Source of the DNA: Pseudomonas putida | GTDB taxonomy: Bacteria; Pseudomonadota; Gammaproteobacteria; Pseudomonadales; Pseudomonadaceae | DNA length: 64,000 nt | NCBI GenBank assembly: GCA_029953615.1 | Contig: CP124529.1 | Location: 1-64,000, forward strand | Direction of reading: 5' to 3' | Shown here: in pieces, positions 36,727 through 45,247 of the stretch | Numbering within the stretch: position 1 is the first letter of the stretch | Layout: the number at the start of each line of letters is the position of its first letter | Notes under the pieces: generated by a model | Database searches by the model: none | What the model saw: only the letters and a program-made list of their open reading frames with translations | Told to the model about the DNA's origin: nothing | Program-made: the position numbers and the translations under genes

Positions 36727-36743
36727 TTGGTTTTTTTGTTGTA
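36727..36743 (-). promoter_or_regulatory. Putative Crc/Hfq site in the pedH leader
   Basis: Minus strand ACAACAAAAAAACCAAA, about 12-28 bases before the pedH start, resembles the A-rich CA motifs bound by Hfq/Crc. Inference from sequence only. Confidence 0.4.
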
Positions 36744-36820
36744 TCCGGGAAAACTTCCCGGTGTGTCGGGAATTCTTGGGCCCGACCCGATTGCCAACAA
36801 TTGCCCGCAGTGCGGAGTTT

Positions 36821-36835
36821 TCTAGTTCCTTGGTA
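36821..36835. promoter_or_regulatory. ped promoter dyad upstream of pedH
   Basis: TCTAGTTCCTTGGTA lies about 110 bases upstream of the pedH start and aligns base for base with TCTAATACTTTAGTA at 49122, ATTACTACCTTGGTA at 45153 and CTTACTCCCTTGGTA at 40204. Likely target of PedR1 or PedR2; inferred. Confidence 0.5.
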
Positions 36836-36872
36836 TGGGACTGGGCACTGACGCGATCCCTGAGCGGCCTTG

Positions 36873-37805
36873 TCAGCCCTTGCTGTCCACGCGCCGCAGC
36901 TGCTGGCGTTCGTAACGCGGGTACAGGTGGCTGACACTGCGAATCAGCTCGTAACGGGTCAGGCGGATACCGGCAAACCGCTCGGGGATCGGGCTGCGGA
37001 TCATTTCGGCCATGTCATCGCCACGCGCCGCGCCGTCACGCATCAGCCCATCCAGCCAGCCCAGGTAATCACGCATCTGGGCAAACGGCCGGGTATCGCT
37101 GGCCAGCGGCCCGTGACCGGGTACCAGTTGCTTCCAGGGCAGCGCCTGCAAGGTGTCCAGGTCCTTTAGCCAAACTTCCAGTCCCGGGCTGTTGGGCGTG
37201 GTCAGCGCGCGCTCGTAAAACACCAGGTCGCCGGCGAACAGCACGCCGGTGGTTTCATCCAGAATCGCCAGGTCGGCCCCGGTATGCCCGCCCAGCGCCA
37301 GCAGCCGCAGGCGGTGCCCGCCCACCTCATGGATACCCGGCTCCAGCACCCGGGTCGGCAGTACCACCTCGGTACCGCGCATCCAGTCGCCGACCAGGCG
37401 GTACATGTTCTCGGCCATGGCCTCGCCCTGTTGGCGCAGCAGCTCGCGGGTGCCGGCCAGGGCGCCGATTGGCACATCGGCAAAGGCCTGGTTGCCCAGT
37501 ACGTGGTCGGGGTGATGGTGGGTCAGCAGCACCTCGACCACCGGCTTGTCGGTGGTGGCCGCAATGGCCTGACGCAAGGCCTCCCCGTAGCGTTTCGACG
37601 GCCCGCTGTCGATCACCACCACCCCGCTGTCGGTGACGATGAACGCGGTGTTGACGATATTGCCGCCGTTGTCCTTGGCAAAATTGTCGGTGCTGCCCTC
37701 CAGCAGCCAGGTGCCCTCGGCGATCTGCCGGGGCTTGAGCCGATAGTCCAGGTCGGCCCAGGCCGGCAAGCCCAGGCACAGCAGCAACAGCAGAATGCAA
37801 CGCAT
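36873..37805 (-). CDS. Quinoprotein relay-associated zinc metallohydrolase
   Basis: 310 residues with a signal peptide (RCILLLLLCLGLPAWA) and a metallo-beta-lactamase fold. The zinc ligands are seen in LLTHHHPDHVLGNQ (HxHxDH), ALGGHTGADLAIL and VFAGDLVF-like LFAGDLVFYERA, and VPGHGPLAS. Such periplasmic hydrolases sit next to PQQ dehydrogenases in many genomes and are named after this link; the substrate is unknown. It starts 40 bases after the SoxYZ-like gene, in an operon with it, the binding protein and pedF. Confidence 0.87.
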   Translation of the reverse strand: MRCILLLLLCLGLPAWADLDYRLKPRQIAEGTWLLEGSTDNFAKDNGGNIVNTAFIVTDSGVVVIDSGPSKRYGEALRQAIAATTDKPVVEVLLTHHHPDHVLGNQAFADVPIGALAGTRELLRQQGEAMAENMYRLVGDWMRGTEVVLPTRVLEPGIHEVGGHRLRLLALGGHTGADLAILDETTGVLFAGDLVFYERALTTPNSPGLEVWLKDLDTLQALPWKQLVPGHGPLASDTRPFAQMRDYLGWLDGLMRDGAARGDDMAEMIRSPIPERFAGIRLTRYELIRSVSHLYPRYERQQLRRVDSKG

Positions 37806-37845
37806 GACGGGCGCCTCTGGTCGGGGGTGAAGTCAGGCAACACGC

Positions 37846-38613
37846 TCAGGGCACTGCCGCCTCGAACTGGTTGCCGCTGTTGTCCTGCAACACCAACCGG
37901 GTCGGCCCGGGGCCCTGAATGTCGAAGCCCAGGTTGGGGTTTTCGCTGACTGCCGGGTACAGTTCCAGGCTGGCCAGGCGCTGGCCGTCCGCGCCTTGCA
38001 GCTCGGCATGGTTGAGGAAGAATTCGGGAATGCCGCTGACCAGGCCATTGTCCATCGGGTGGGCCACCTGCAGGCGCAGGCGGCTGCTGTCGCCGCGCGG
38101 GTAGCGCCCGCCGAGGACTTCACCAAGGTGCTCCTCCCAGCCGGGCTGAGTGCGTACCACGCTGGGTGCGGTGCAACCGCCACCGGCGGCATCGATCAGG
38201 GTCGAGCCGACATGCCACAGGCCGTCGCGCGTCAGCACCGCAGCCCGCAGCGGTGTAGCCTGTTCGATACGGATACGGATCGACAACCAGGGCAGCACGC
38301 GCTCGCCGGGCTGGAAGTCGACAATGCGCGGCAGCGGGTTGAGTTCGGCCCAGGCGAGGATCCGCACTACCTCGCCGCTGAACGCCCGGGCGTCGATCTC
38401 CAGCGGTACCTGGCGGGCGTCCTCGGCAAAGGGTGGCGCCAGCAGCTTGACCCGGTCATCGAACACGAATGCGGCCTGGCCGAGCAGCTGCTTGTGGTAG
38501 AAGTCCCACATCACTGACGGCACCGGGTCCTTCTGGCTACCTGGCTCACTGGCCTGGGCCTGTGCGGCCCAGGGCATCCAGCAGGCCAGCAGCAACATTG
38601 CTCGCCAGTTCAT
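37846..38613 (-). CDS. Quinoprotein dehydrogenase-associated SoxYZ-like carrier
   Basis: 255 residues from ATG 38613, with a signal peptide (WRAMLLLACWMPWAAQAQA). The first half is SoxY-like and contains the carrier cysteine in IDAAGGGCTAP; the second half is SoxZ-like (VAHPMDNGLVSGIPEFFLNH, and SENPNLGFDIQGPG). By analogy the Cys would carry a covalently bound intermediate, which the neighbouring metallohydrolase may release. This family is found beside PQQ dehydrogenases; its role there is not established. Confidence 0.85.
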   Translation of the reverse strand: MNWRAMLLLACWMPWAAQAQASEPGSQKDPVPSVMWDFYHKQLLGQAAFVFDDRVKLLAPPFAEDARQVPLEIDARAFSGEVVRILAWAELNPLPRIVDFQPGERVLPWLSIRIRIEQATPLRAAVLTRDGLWHVGSTLIDAAGGGCTAPSVVRTQPGWEEHLGEVLGGRYPRGDSSRLRLQVAHPMDNGLVSGIPEFFLNHAELQGADGQRLASLELYPAVSENPNLGFDIQGPGPTRLVLQDNSGNQFEAAVP

Positions 38614-38657
38614 CGCCCACTCCTTGATGAAACAGTTGTCCATTGAGCCAGCGCCGC

Positions 38658-38748
38658 CCCTGTGGGAGCGGGCGTGCCCGCGAACACGGGCGAAGCCCGT
38701 GCCATCCTCCGCGGTGCCTGCTTCGCGGGCATGCCCGCTCCCACAGGG
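38658..38748. repeat. REPIN (TGTGGGAGCGGGC type)
   Basis: Inverted REP units CCCTGTGGGAGCGGGCGTGC and GCATGCCCGCTCCCACAGGG with a GCACGGGCT-type stem inside. It lies inside the pedF operon, between the binding-protein gene and the SoxYZ-like gene, so it may lower expression of the distal genes. Confidence 0.88.
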
Positions 38749-38759
38749 ATACGCATGCG

Positions 38760-39635
38760 CTACTGATACATTTCCGGGACTTGATAGCGCAGGCCGTAGT
38801 GGGCATAAATCGCCTTCATCCGCCCGTCACGAATCAGCGCTTCAAGCGCCTCCTCCACCGCATAGGCCAGTTGCCGGTTGCTTTCATGCACTGCCATGCC
38901 GATCTCCCAGGCCTGCTTGCCCAGGTTCGGGTAGGCGTTTTCCGCCAAGGCCAGTTGCGGGTCGGCGGTGCGGTGCAGCTGCCAGTCAACCTCGCCGCGC
39001 ATGGCCATCACCGCGTCGACCTGGCCGGCCTGCATGGCATCGAAGGCCTGCTGCACATTGGGGTAATGATGGGTTTTTGCACCCAGCATGCCGTTGAACA
39101 CTGACGTCAGGTAGAACGACGGCACGCTGTCCACCTCGACCCCGATCGGGTGCTGCCGGAACACCGCGACACTGGCCACCGAGGGCAGGCGGCGCCGGTC
39201 GTAGGCGACCTGCCAGCGCTCCTCCTGATAGGGGCCGAACATCACCACCTGGGCGTTCTCCAGCTCGCCCACCTCATTGCGCCTTTGCGCGTAGGCGTGG
39301 TCGTACGGCACCCGCATCATCAGGTCCGCCAGTTGTTGGTGGCGCAGCGGGCTGCCGCGCCAGATGTAGTCGCGCAGATCGTCGTCGAGCTTTTCTCCCG
39401 GCGGCGCCCAGATCAGCTGCAAGCGCACCCCCAACGCCGTCGCCAGTGCCTGCGCCAGCTCGACATCGACACCGCGCGGCTGGCCGTGGTCCTGGAAGCT
39501 ATAGGGCGCAAAGTCCTTGTACACCGCCACCTTCAGCTCACCGGCAGCGATGATCGCGTCGTAGCTGCGCACCTGTGCCTGCGCCGCTGCGCAACACAAC
39601 AGCAGGCCGCTCAACAGCACCGCCAACAGACGCAT
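38760..39635 (-). CDS. pedG: Quinoprotein-associated periplasmic solute-binding protein (PedG)
   Basis: 291 residues from ATG 39635; signal peptide RLLAVLLSGLLLCCAAAQAQ. Type II periplasmic-binding fold of the family 3 kind: ELKVAVYKDFAPYSFQDHGQ, GVDVELAQALATALGV, and later VDAVMAMRGEVDWQL. No matching permease genes are beside it, and such proteins occur next to cytochrome/PQQ dehydrogenases in methylotrophs (MxaJ/XoxJ type), where they help the dehydrogenase mature or bind. The gene is 5 bases downstream of pedF. The J-type role is inferred. Confidence 0.85.
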   Translation of the reverse strand: MRLLAVLLSGLLLCCAAAQAQVRSYDAIIAAGELKVAVYKDFAPYSFQDHGQPRGVDVELAQALATALGVRLQLIWAPPGEKLDDDLRDYIWRGSPLRHQQLADLMMRVPYDHAYAQRRNEVGELENAQVVMFGPYQEERWQVAYDRRRLPSVASVAVFRQHPIGVEVDSVPSFYLTSVFNGMLGAKTHHYPNVQQAFDAMQAGQVDAVMAMRGEVDWQLHRTADPQLALAENAYPNLGKQAWEIGMAVHESNRQLAYAVEEALEALIRDGRMKAIYAHYGLRYQVPEMYQ

Positions 39636-39640
39636 GGCCG

Positions 39641-40102
39641 TCACTCCTCGACGTGCACGCTGTCCAGGTAGGTACGCACCGCCCACAGGGCTTCCTGGCT
39701 CAGGTAGTCGGCCATTTTCGGCATGTACACCCGGCCGTCGCGAACGGCGCCATGGCGTACCCGTTCGACGAACCATTCATCCCCCGCCTCGCCGGCATCG
39801 AGCATGCGCAAATCCGGGGCGATACCGCCGGACTTGGCCTCCAGGCCATGGCAGGCGGCGCAGTTCTGGTTGTAGGCGGAGGCACCGATTTCCACGGCCT
39901 TGTCGTGCTCGGGAGAGGTGCGGTACGGGTTGACCGCCGCCCAGCCATCGCCGTCCAGGGTAACGCCGGCGTCCTTGATCGGGGTCAGGCCCTGGGTTTC
40001 CACGGCCTGCGGCACCACATTGCCATGTGCCCAGGTCGTGCCAGTCAGCACTGCACTGGCAAGCAGCCCGGCAGCCAGCAAGACGTTGCGTTTTGTTGTC
40101 AT
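39641..40102 (-). CDS. pedF: Cytochrome c550, electron acceptor of PedE/PedH
   Basis: 153 residues from ATG 40102. Signal peptide KRNVLLAAGLLASAVLTGTTWA, then a single heme site CAACH at residues 81-85 and later methionines in RVYMPKMADYLS that can supply the axial ligand. It takes electrons from PQQH2 of PedE and PedH and passes them to the terminal oxidase. Divergent from pedE across a 253-base promoter region. The start region MTTKRN is encoded by an A-rich CA sequence (ATGACAACAAAACGC), a possible Crc target. Confidence 0.92.
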   Translation of the reverse strand: MTTKRNVLLAAGLLASAVLTGTTWAHGNVVPQAVETQGLTPIKDAGVTLDGDGWAAVNPYRTSPEHDKAVEIGASAYNQNCAACHGLEAKSGGIAPDLRMLDAGEAGDEWFVERVRHGAVRDGRVYMPKMADYLSQEALWAVRTYLDSVHVEE

Positions 40103-40177
40103 TTTTATGCCCTCACGATTGCACGCAGGCCTCAACCACAGAGGCCGTGCCGCCATCTTAGAAACAGCCCGCAGGCG

Positions 40178-40221
40178 GCCGAATGCTGCTTTGGTGGCCG
40201 CGCCTTACTCCCTTGGTAGTA
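40178..40221. promoter_or_regulatory. Shared pedF/pedE promoter with two ped elements
   Basis: Between the divergent pedF and pedE genes. It contains GGCCGAATGCTGCTTTGGTG (40178-40197) and, next to it, CTTACTCCCTTGGTAGTA (40204-40221), a dyad with TACTCCC and GGTAGTA half-sites. Both elements recur elsewhere in the cluster. This is the best candidate operator for the PedR regulators. Confidence 0.55.
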
Positions 40222-40355
40222 GGGCTTGTGGCGAAGGGCCAAATGAGGTGCCCTGCGGGAACTATTCCCGGCAAGGGCGGGAATTTTTCCGTATCCGGCT
40301 ACGCCCGCCCCGTCCCACCCTGTGCAGGCCAAAACCTCCACTGGGAACTGCAACC

Positions 40356-42250
40356 ATGACAACAAGAACGCTACCCGCCCCTTCCCCTCTGGCCCTCAGC
40401 GTGCGGGCCCTGCTGCTGGCCGGTAGCCTGGCCCTCGGCAGCATGGCCACTGCGGCCACCGCCCCGGCACCTGCCAGCAAGAACGTGACCTGGGAAGACA
40501 TCGCCAACGACCACCTGACCACCCAGGACGTGCTGCAATACGGCATGGGTACCAACGCCCAGCGCTGGAGCCCGCTGGCCCAGGTCAACGACCAGAACGT
40601 GTTCAAGCTGACCCCGGCGTGGTCCTACTCGTTTGGGGACGAGAAACAGCGCGGCCAGGAATCCCAGGCCATCGTCAGCGACGGCGTGGTCTACGTCACC
40701 GGCTCCTATTCGCGGGTGTTCGCCCTCGATGCCAAGACCGGCAAGCGCCTGTGGACCTACAACCACCGGCTGCCGGACAACATTCGCCCCTGCTGCGATG
40801 TGGTCAACCGCGGCGCGGCGATCTACGGTGACAAGATCTACTTCGGCACCCTGGACGCGCGGGTCATCGCCCTCGACAAGCGCACCGGCAAAGTGGTGTG
40901 GAACAAGAAGTTCGGTGACCACGCCGCCGGCTACACCATGACCGGCGCGCCAGTGCTGATCAAGGACAAGACCAGCGGCAAGGTACTGCTGATCCACGGC
41001 AGCTCCGGCGATGAATTCGGCGTGGTCGGCCAGCTGTTCGCCCGCGACCCGGACACCGGCGAAGAGGTGTGGATGCGGCCCTTCGTCGAAGGCCACATGG
41101 GCCGCCTGAACGGCAAGGACAGCACCCCGACCGGTGACGTCAAGGCACCGTCCTGGCCGGACGACCCCACCACCGAAACCGGCAAGGTCGAAGCCTGGAG
41201 CCACGGCGGCGGTGCGCCTTGGCAAAGCGCCAGCTTCGACCCCGAGAGCAACACCATCATTGTCGGCGCTGGCAACCCCGGCCCCTGGAACACCTGGGCG
41301 CGCACCTCGAAGGACGGCAACCCGCAGGACTTCGACAGCCTGTACACCTCTGGGCAGGTCGGCGTCGACCCGAGCACCGGTGAGGTGAAATGGTTCTACC
41401 AGCACACGCCCAACGACGCCTGGGATTTCTCCGGCAACAACGAGCTGGTGCTGTTCGACTACAAGGGCAAGGACGGCAAAAAGTGGTCAAGGCCACCGGC
41501 CACGCCGACCGCAACGGTTTCTTCTATGTGGTGGACCGCAGCAACGGCAAGCTGCAGAACGCCTTCCCCTTCGTCGACAACATCACCTGGGCCAGCCACA
41601 TCGACCTCAAGACCGGTCGCCCGGTGGAGAACCCCGGTCAACGCCCGCCCAAGCCGCTGCCAGGTGAAACCAAGGGCAAACCGGTGGAAGTCTCGCCACC
41701 GTTCCTGGGCGGCAAAAACTGGAACCCCATGGCCTACAGCCAGGACACCGGCCTGTTCTACATCCCCGGCAACCAGTGGAAGGAGGAATACTGGACCGAG
41801 GAAGTGAACTACAAGAAGGGCTCGGCCTACCTGGGCATGGGCTTCCGCATCAAGCGCATGTACGACGACCACGTCGGCACCTTGCGCGCCATGGACCCGA
41901 CCACCGGCAAACTGGTGTGGGAGCACAAGGAACACCTGCCGCTGTGGGCCGGCGTGCTGGCGACCAAGGGCAACCTGGTGTTCACCGGCACCGGCGACGG
42001 CTTCTTCAAGGCCTTCGACGCCAAAACGGGCAAGGAGCTGTGGAAGTTCCAGACCGGCAGCGGCATCGTCTCGCCGCCGATCACCTGGGAACAGGACGGC
42101 GAGCAGTACATCGGCGTGACCGTGGGCTACGGCGGCGCAGTACCGCTGTGGGGCGGCGACATGGCCGAGCTGACCAAGCCGGTGGCCCAGGGCGGTTCGT
42201 TCTGGGTATTCAAGATCCCCAGCTGGGACAACAAGACTGCACAGCGTTGA
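40356..42250 (+). CDS. pedE: Calcium-dependent PQQ alcohol dehydrogenase PedE (single-base frameshift)
   Basis: Periplasmic quinoprotein ethanol dehydrogenase with a 34-residue signal peptide. PQQ-site features: [11 protein letters not shown], the vicinal disulfide Cys146-Cys147 in NIRPCCDV, and catalytic Asp357 in WDFSG, where Ser359 replaces the extra Asp of the Ln enzyme, so Ca2+ is expected. The frame shifts in a run of five A at 41478-41482; adding one A links DYKGKDGK to [16 protein letters not shown] and gives 631 residues, the normal size. The start sequence ATGACAACAAGAACG is CA-rich, a possible Crc site. A hairpin at 42320 ends the unit. Confidence 0.92.
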
Positions 42251-42319
42251 CTTCCTGAGCTGACCTGCGGTGCAGCCTGTCGCTTGTAGGAGCTGCCTTG
42301 TGCTGCTCCTGCAGGCGAT

Positions 42320-42336
42320 GGGCCGCAAAGCGGCCC
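42320..42336. terminator. Terminator-like hairpin after pedE
   Basis: GGGCCGC-aaa-GCGGCCC is a perfect 7-bp stem about 70 bases past the pedE stop, preceded by a REP-like single unit (TGTAGGAGCTGCCTTGTGCT). No T tract. Confidence 0.5.
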
Positions 42337-42375
42337 CAGCATGTATACCCGACTTCACATCGAGAGCCTTTCGCC

Positions 42376-43020
42376 ATGAACTACCTGCCACTTGCCTTGC
42401 TGATCGTGCTGTCCCCTGCCATGGCCGAGAGTGCCGACGACGCTGGCAACGATCCCCCTCTTACCATCAACGGCTGCGTGATTGCCGAGGCCAGCCAGTG
42501 CCCGGGGGCGGACCTGCGCGGTGCCAACCTGGCCAACCAGGACCTGCGCAAGATGAACCTGGCTGGCGCCGACCTGCGCGATGCCGACCTGCGCCATGCC
42601 CGGCTGGACCTGGCCAACCTGGAAAAGGCCAGCCTGCAAGGCGCCAACCTGACCCGCGCCAGCCTGCAGCAGAGCAACCTGCGCCTGGCCGACCTGAGCC
42701 ATGGCCGGCTTGTGGCCATTCAGGGCTGGGGCCTGTTTGCCCAGGGTGCGCAATTTGCCGACGCCGACCTGAGCGCGGCCTACCTGCAATTTGCCAGGTT
42801 GTCAGGGGCAAAGATGCACCAGGCCAACCTGCGCGCGGCGGACCTGGAAATGGCCTGGCTGAGCAAGGCTGACCTGCAAGGGGCCGACCTTGGCGATGCC
42901 AACCTGCAGGAGGCCAAGTTTGGCCAGAGCAACCTGGCCCGCGCCGATCTGCGCGGGGCGCGGCAGCATTACGGGAATTATTCAGGAGGCCAACATGGAG
43001 GGGTGCAAGGGGTGCCCTGA
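42376..43020 (+). CDS. Pentapeptide-repeat protein with signal peptide
   Basis: 214 residues from ATG 42376. Signal peptide NYLPLALLIVLSPAMA, then about 25 tandem A(D/N)LxX pentapeptides (GADLRGANLANQDL, KASLQGANLTRASL, ...) that form a right-handed quadrilateral beta helix, interrupted once near residue 115 (HGRLVAIQGWGLFAQ). It sits between pedE and the pedR2/pedS2 genes in this cluster. An exported pentapeptide protein may be a scaffold for the quinoprotein system; its function is not known. Confidence 0.85.
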   Translation: MNYLPLALLIVLSPAMAESADDAGNDPPLTINGCVIAEASQCPGADLRGANLANQDLRKMNLAGADLRDADLRHARLDLANLEKASLQGANLTRASLQQSNLRLADLSHGRLVAIQGWGLFAQGAQFADADLSAAYLQFARLSGAKMHQANLRAADLEMAWLSKADLQGADLGDANLQEAKFGQSNLARADLRGARQHYGNYSGGQHGGVQGVP

Positions 43021-43065
43021 GACTTGGGACAATTGAGCGCTGCCATTTTTGCAACTACTCGGTTA

Positions 43066-43155
43066 CCTGTGGGAGCGGGCGCGCCCGCGAAGCTGCCGAC
43101 GCGGTGTCTGGCACCGGCTTCGCCGGTGTTCGCGGGCATGCCCGCTCCCACAGGG
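43066..43155. repeat. REPIN (TGTGGGAGCGGGC type)
   Basis: CTGTGGGAGCGGGCGCGCCC and GGGCATGCCCGCTCCCACAG inverted units around a CGGTGTCTGGCACCGG stem. Lies between convergent pentapeptide and pedR2 genes. Confidence 0.88.
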
Positions 43156-43179
43156 TACCGGCGCCGAACCATAAAGACG

Positions 43180-43818
43180 TCACCCCGCCACCCGCACCAC
43201 CCCCAGATCAATCCCCAGGTGCACCAACTCGGCATGCGAACTGACCTGCAACTTGCTCTTGAGCACGGTCACGTGGTTGGACACGGTCTTGGCGCTGATG
43301 CACAGCTGCTCGGCAATCCCCCGCACCGGTGTGCCCTTGGCCAGCATCACGAAAATCTCCAGCTCACGCTGGGTCATGCGCTGCAGGCGCGGGTCGCTGG
43401 CATTCTGCTGTGAGGTGCAGGCCAGCTGGGTGGCCAAAGGCTGTTCGATATAGGCATGCCCCGCCAACACCCGCTGCACCGCCTCGATCAGCACTTCGGG
43501 TGCCGAGTTCTTGGTCAGGTATCCCGAGGCCCCGGCATCCAGCGCCTGGCGCACCAACGGCAGTTCGTCATGCATGCTGAAGAACAGCACCCGTAATTGC
43601 GGCAAGCGCTGGCGCAGGCGCCGGGTGGTTTCCAGGCCACTGATACCTGGCAGGCCGAAATCCATGATCACCAGATTGGGCACTTGCTCCTGAACCCGCG
43701 CCAGCGCCTCTTCGCCACTGGCAGCCTCACGCACCTGTACTGTCGGCAGTACCGCGCGCAGCAGGCTGGCATAGCCCTGGCGGACCACGGCGTGGTCATC
43801 GACCAACACGATATTCAT
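43180..43818 (-). CDS. pedR2: LuxR-type response regulator PedR2
   Basis: 212 residues from ATG 43818, which overlaps the kinase stop by one base (TGATG). Receiver domain with the acidic pocket VDDH and phospho-Asp53 in VIMDFGLPGISG; the C-terminal GerE-type HTH is MTQRELEIFVMLAKGTPVRG then IAEQLCISAKTVSNHV. With PedS2 it governs the Ca/Ln switch: without lanthanides it activates pedE, and Ln3+ blocks signalling so that pedH takes over. That role is known for the P. putida orthologue; assignment here rests on sequence and position. Confidence 0.9.
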   Translation of the reverse strand: MNIVLVDDHAVVRQGYASLLRAVLPTVQVREAASGEEALARVQEQVPNLVIMDFGLPGISGLETTRRLRQRLPQLRVLFFSMHDELPLVRQALDAGASGYLTKNSAPEVLIEAVQRVLAGHAYIEQPLATQLACTSQQNASDPRLQRMTQRELEIFVMLAKGTPVRGIAEQLCISAKTVSNHVTVLKSKLQVSSHAELVHLGIDLGVVRVAG

Positions 43819-45093
43819 CACACCTCCATGGGAATGTTCAGGGCCAGCGCCCAGCCGGCACCCGGGCGGCTGAGGATGCGCAGCTCACCACCGAGGCTGC
43901 GGGCGCGCTCGGCCATCGAGTGCAGGCCAACTCCGGGGCGCTGGGGCTGGCTTGCGCCGCGACCGTTGTCGCGAACCAGCAGGCGCAAGCCCTTGGCGCT
44001 GCGTTGCAGGCGTACCCGCACCTGGCTGGCGCCGGCGTGCCGGGCGACGTTGGTCAACGCCTCCTGCAGCAAGCGATACAAATGCGTGCGGCTCGCCCCA
44101 GACAGCACCGGCAGTTGCTCGCCGACCCGCAGGCGGCAATCGATACCCTGGCTGGCCTGCCATTGGCTCACCAGCAGGCCGAAGGCCTCGGCCAGCGGCA
44201 TGTGCTGCAACGCCAGCGGATACAGGTCATGCACCAAGGCGCGGAAACCCTGCTGCAGGCGTTCGCAATCGAGCTCCAGGGTACGTGTTGTCTGCACCAC
44301 CTGGGTGGGCTGGTCGGCCACCATGCGCAGCAGGCAGAGCTGGGCGCGAATACCCGCCAGGTATTGCCCCAGGTCGTCGTGCAGGGTCTGCGCCAGGTGG
44401 GTGCGTTCCTGCTCCTGCACCGCCAGCAGGGCCTGGGTCAGCTGGGTATTGTCGGCCCGGGCCTGCTCCAGGGAGGCGGTCCATGTGGTTGAAGTGCCCG
44501 GCCAGCTGGCGCGCCTCCGGCAGGCCGGCCTCGCGCAGGCGCGTGGTCAATTGCCCGCCCGAGACCTGGCGCAAGGCCTGCAGCAGATCGTCCAGCAAGC
44601 TCATGCCTCGCCGCACCGCCCAGCGGATGGTCAACAAGCTCAGCAACAACGCCACGCCGCACAAAACCACCAGCTGCTGCAGGGAGTCGCGGACTTCATC
44701 GATTTCGTCCCGGGCATCCACGGCTATCAGCACCCGGCGCCCGTCACCCAGTTCCAGCAGCCGGCTGCTGTGGTGGCGCTGGCCAAGCAGTTGGCGGCCC
44801 AGCCAGGCATCCAGGCCGGCCTCCTGCGGCAGGCGCGCGGCTTCATCCGCCGCCAGCCAGTGCACCCGCACATGGCGCAGGCGTTGCGTCAACCGTGGTT
44901 GCAGGCGCTGCGGATCGCGCTCGGCGGTGTCGCCGAGGTACGCCACCACGGCCTCGGCCGACTGCAACTCTCTCTCCACATCAGCGACCGCCTGATGCAA
45001 CAGTACCGCGGCACAGGCCAGCGTCACCATCGCGAAGCAACACGTGACCCCGAGGTTGATCCGCCACTGGGCCGACAGGTTGACGAGGCGCAT
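43818..45093 (-). CDS. pedS2: Sensor histidine kinase PedS2 (single-base frameshift)
   Basis: Start ATG 45093 with a GGAGGAGAA site seven bases upstream. TM1 (NLGVTCCFAMVTLACAAVLL), a periplasmic sensor of about 110 residues rich in Asp/Glu/His, TM2 (LQQLVVLCGVALLLSLLTIRW), HAMP (VSGGQLTTRLREAGLPEA), then HisKA_3 with the phospho-His in LAQTLHDDLGQYLAG and an HATPase (LLQEALTNVARHAGASQV, VRDNGRGA). The frame shifts at about 44478 (GACCGCC, one extra C on the coding strand); corrected length 424. In P. putida this kinase senses lanthanides; the acidic periplasmic part fits metal binding. Confidence 0.88.
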
Positions 45094-45152
45094 GGGGTGG
45101 TTCTCCTCCAAGGGTGCTGCGGCCCATCGTAAAACCCGGGCCCGCGTGGTGA

Positions 45153-45190
45153 ATTACTACCTTGGTACCGGCCGAGCGCTACTTTCTGCA
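45153..45190. promoter_or_regulatory. Divergent ped promoter with two regulatory elements
   Basis: ATTACTACCTTGGTA (45153-45167) and GGCCGAGCGCTACTTTCTGC (45170-45189) lie between pedS2 and the 45248 gene. Both types of element seen in the pedF/pedE promoter are present here side by side, in the opposite order. Confidence 0.5.
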
Positions 45191-45247
45191 TATTCCCCCC
45201 TCCCGACGGGCTTCCTATGCTGGCGCCATCTGCCGTGGAGTTGCCTT

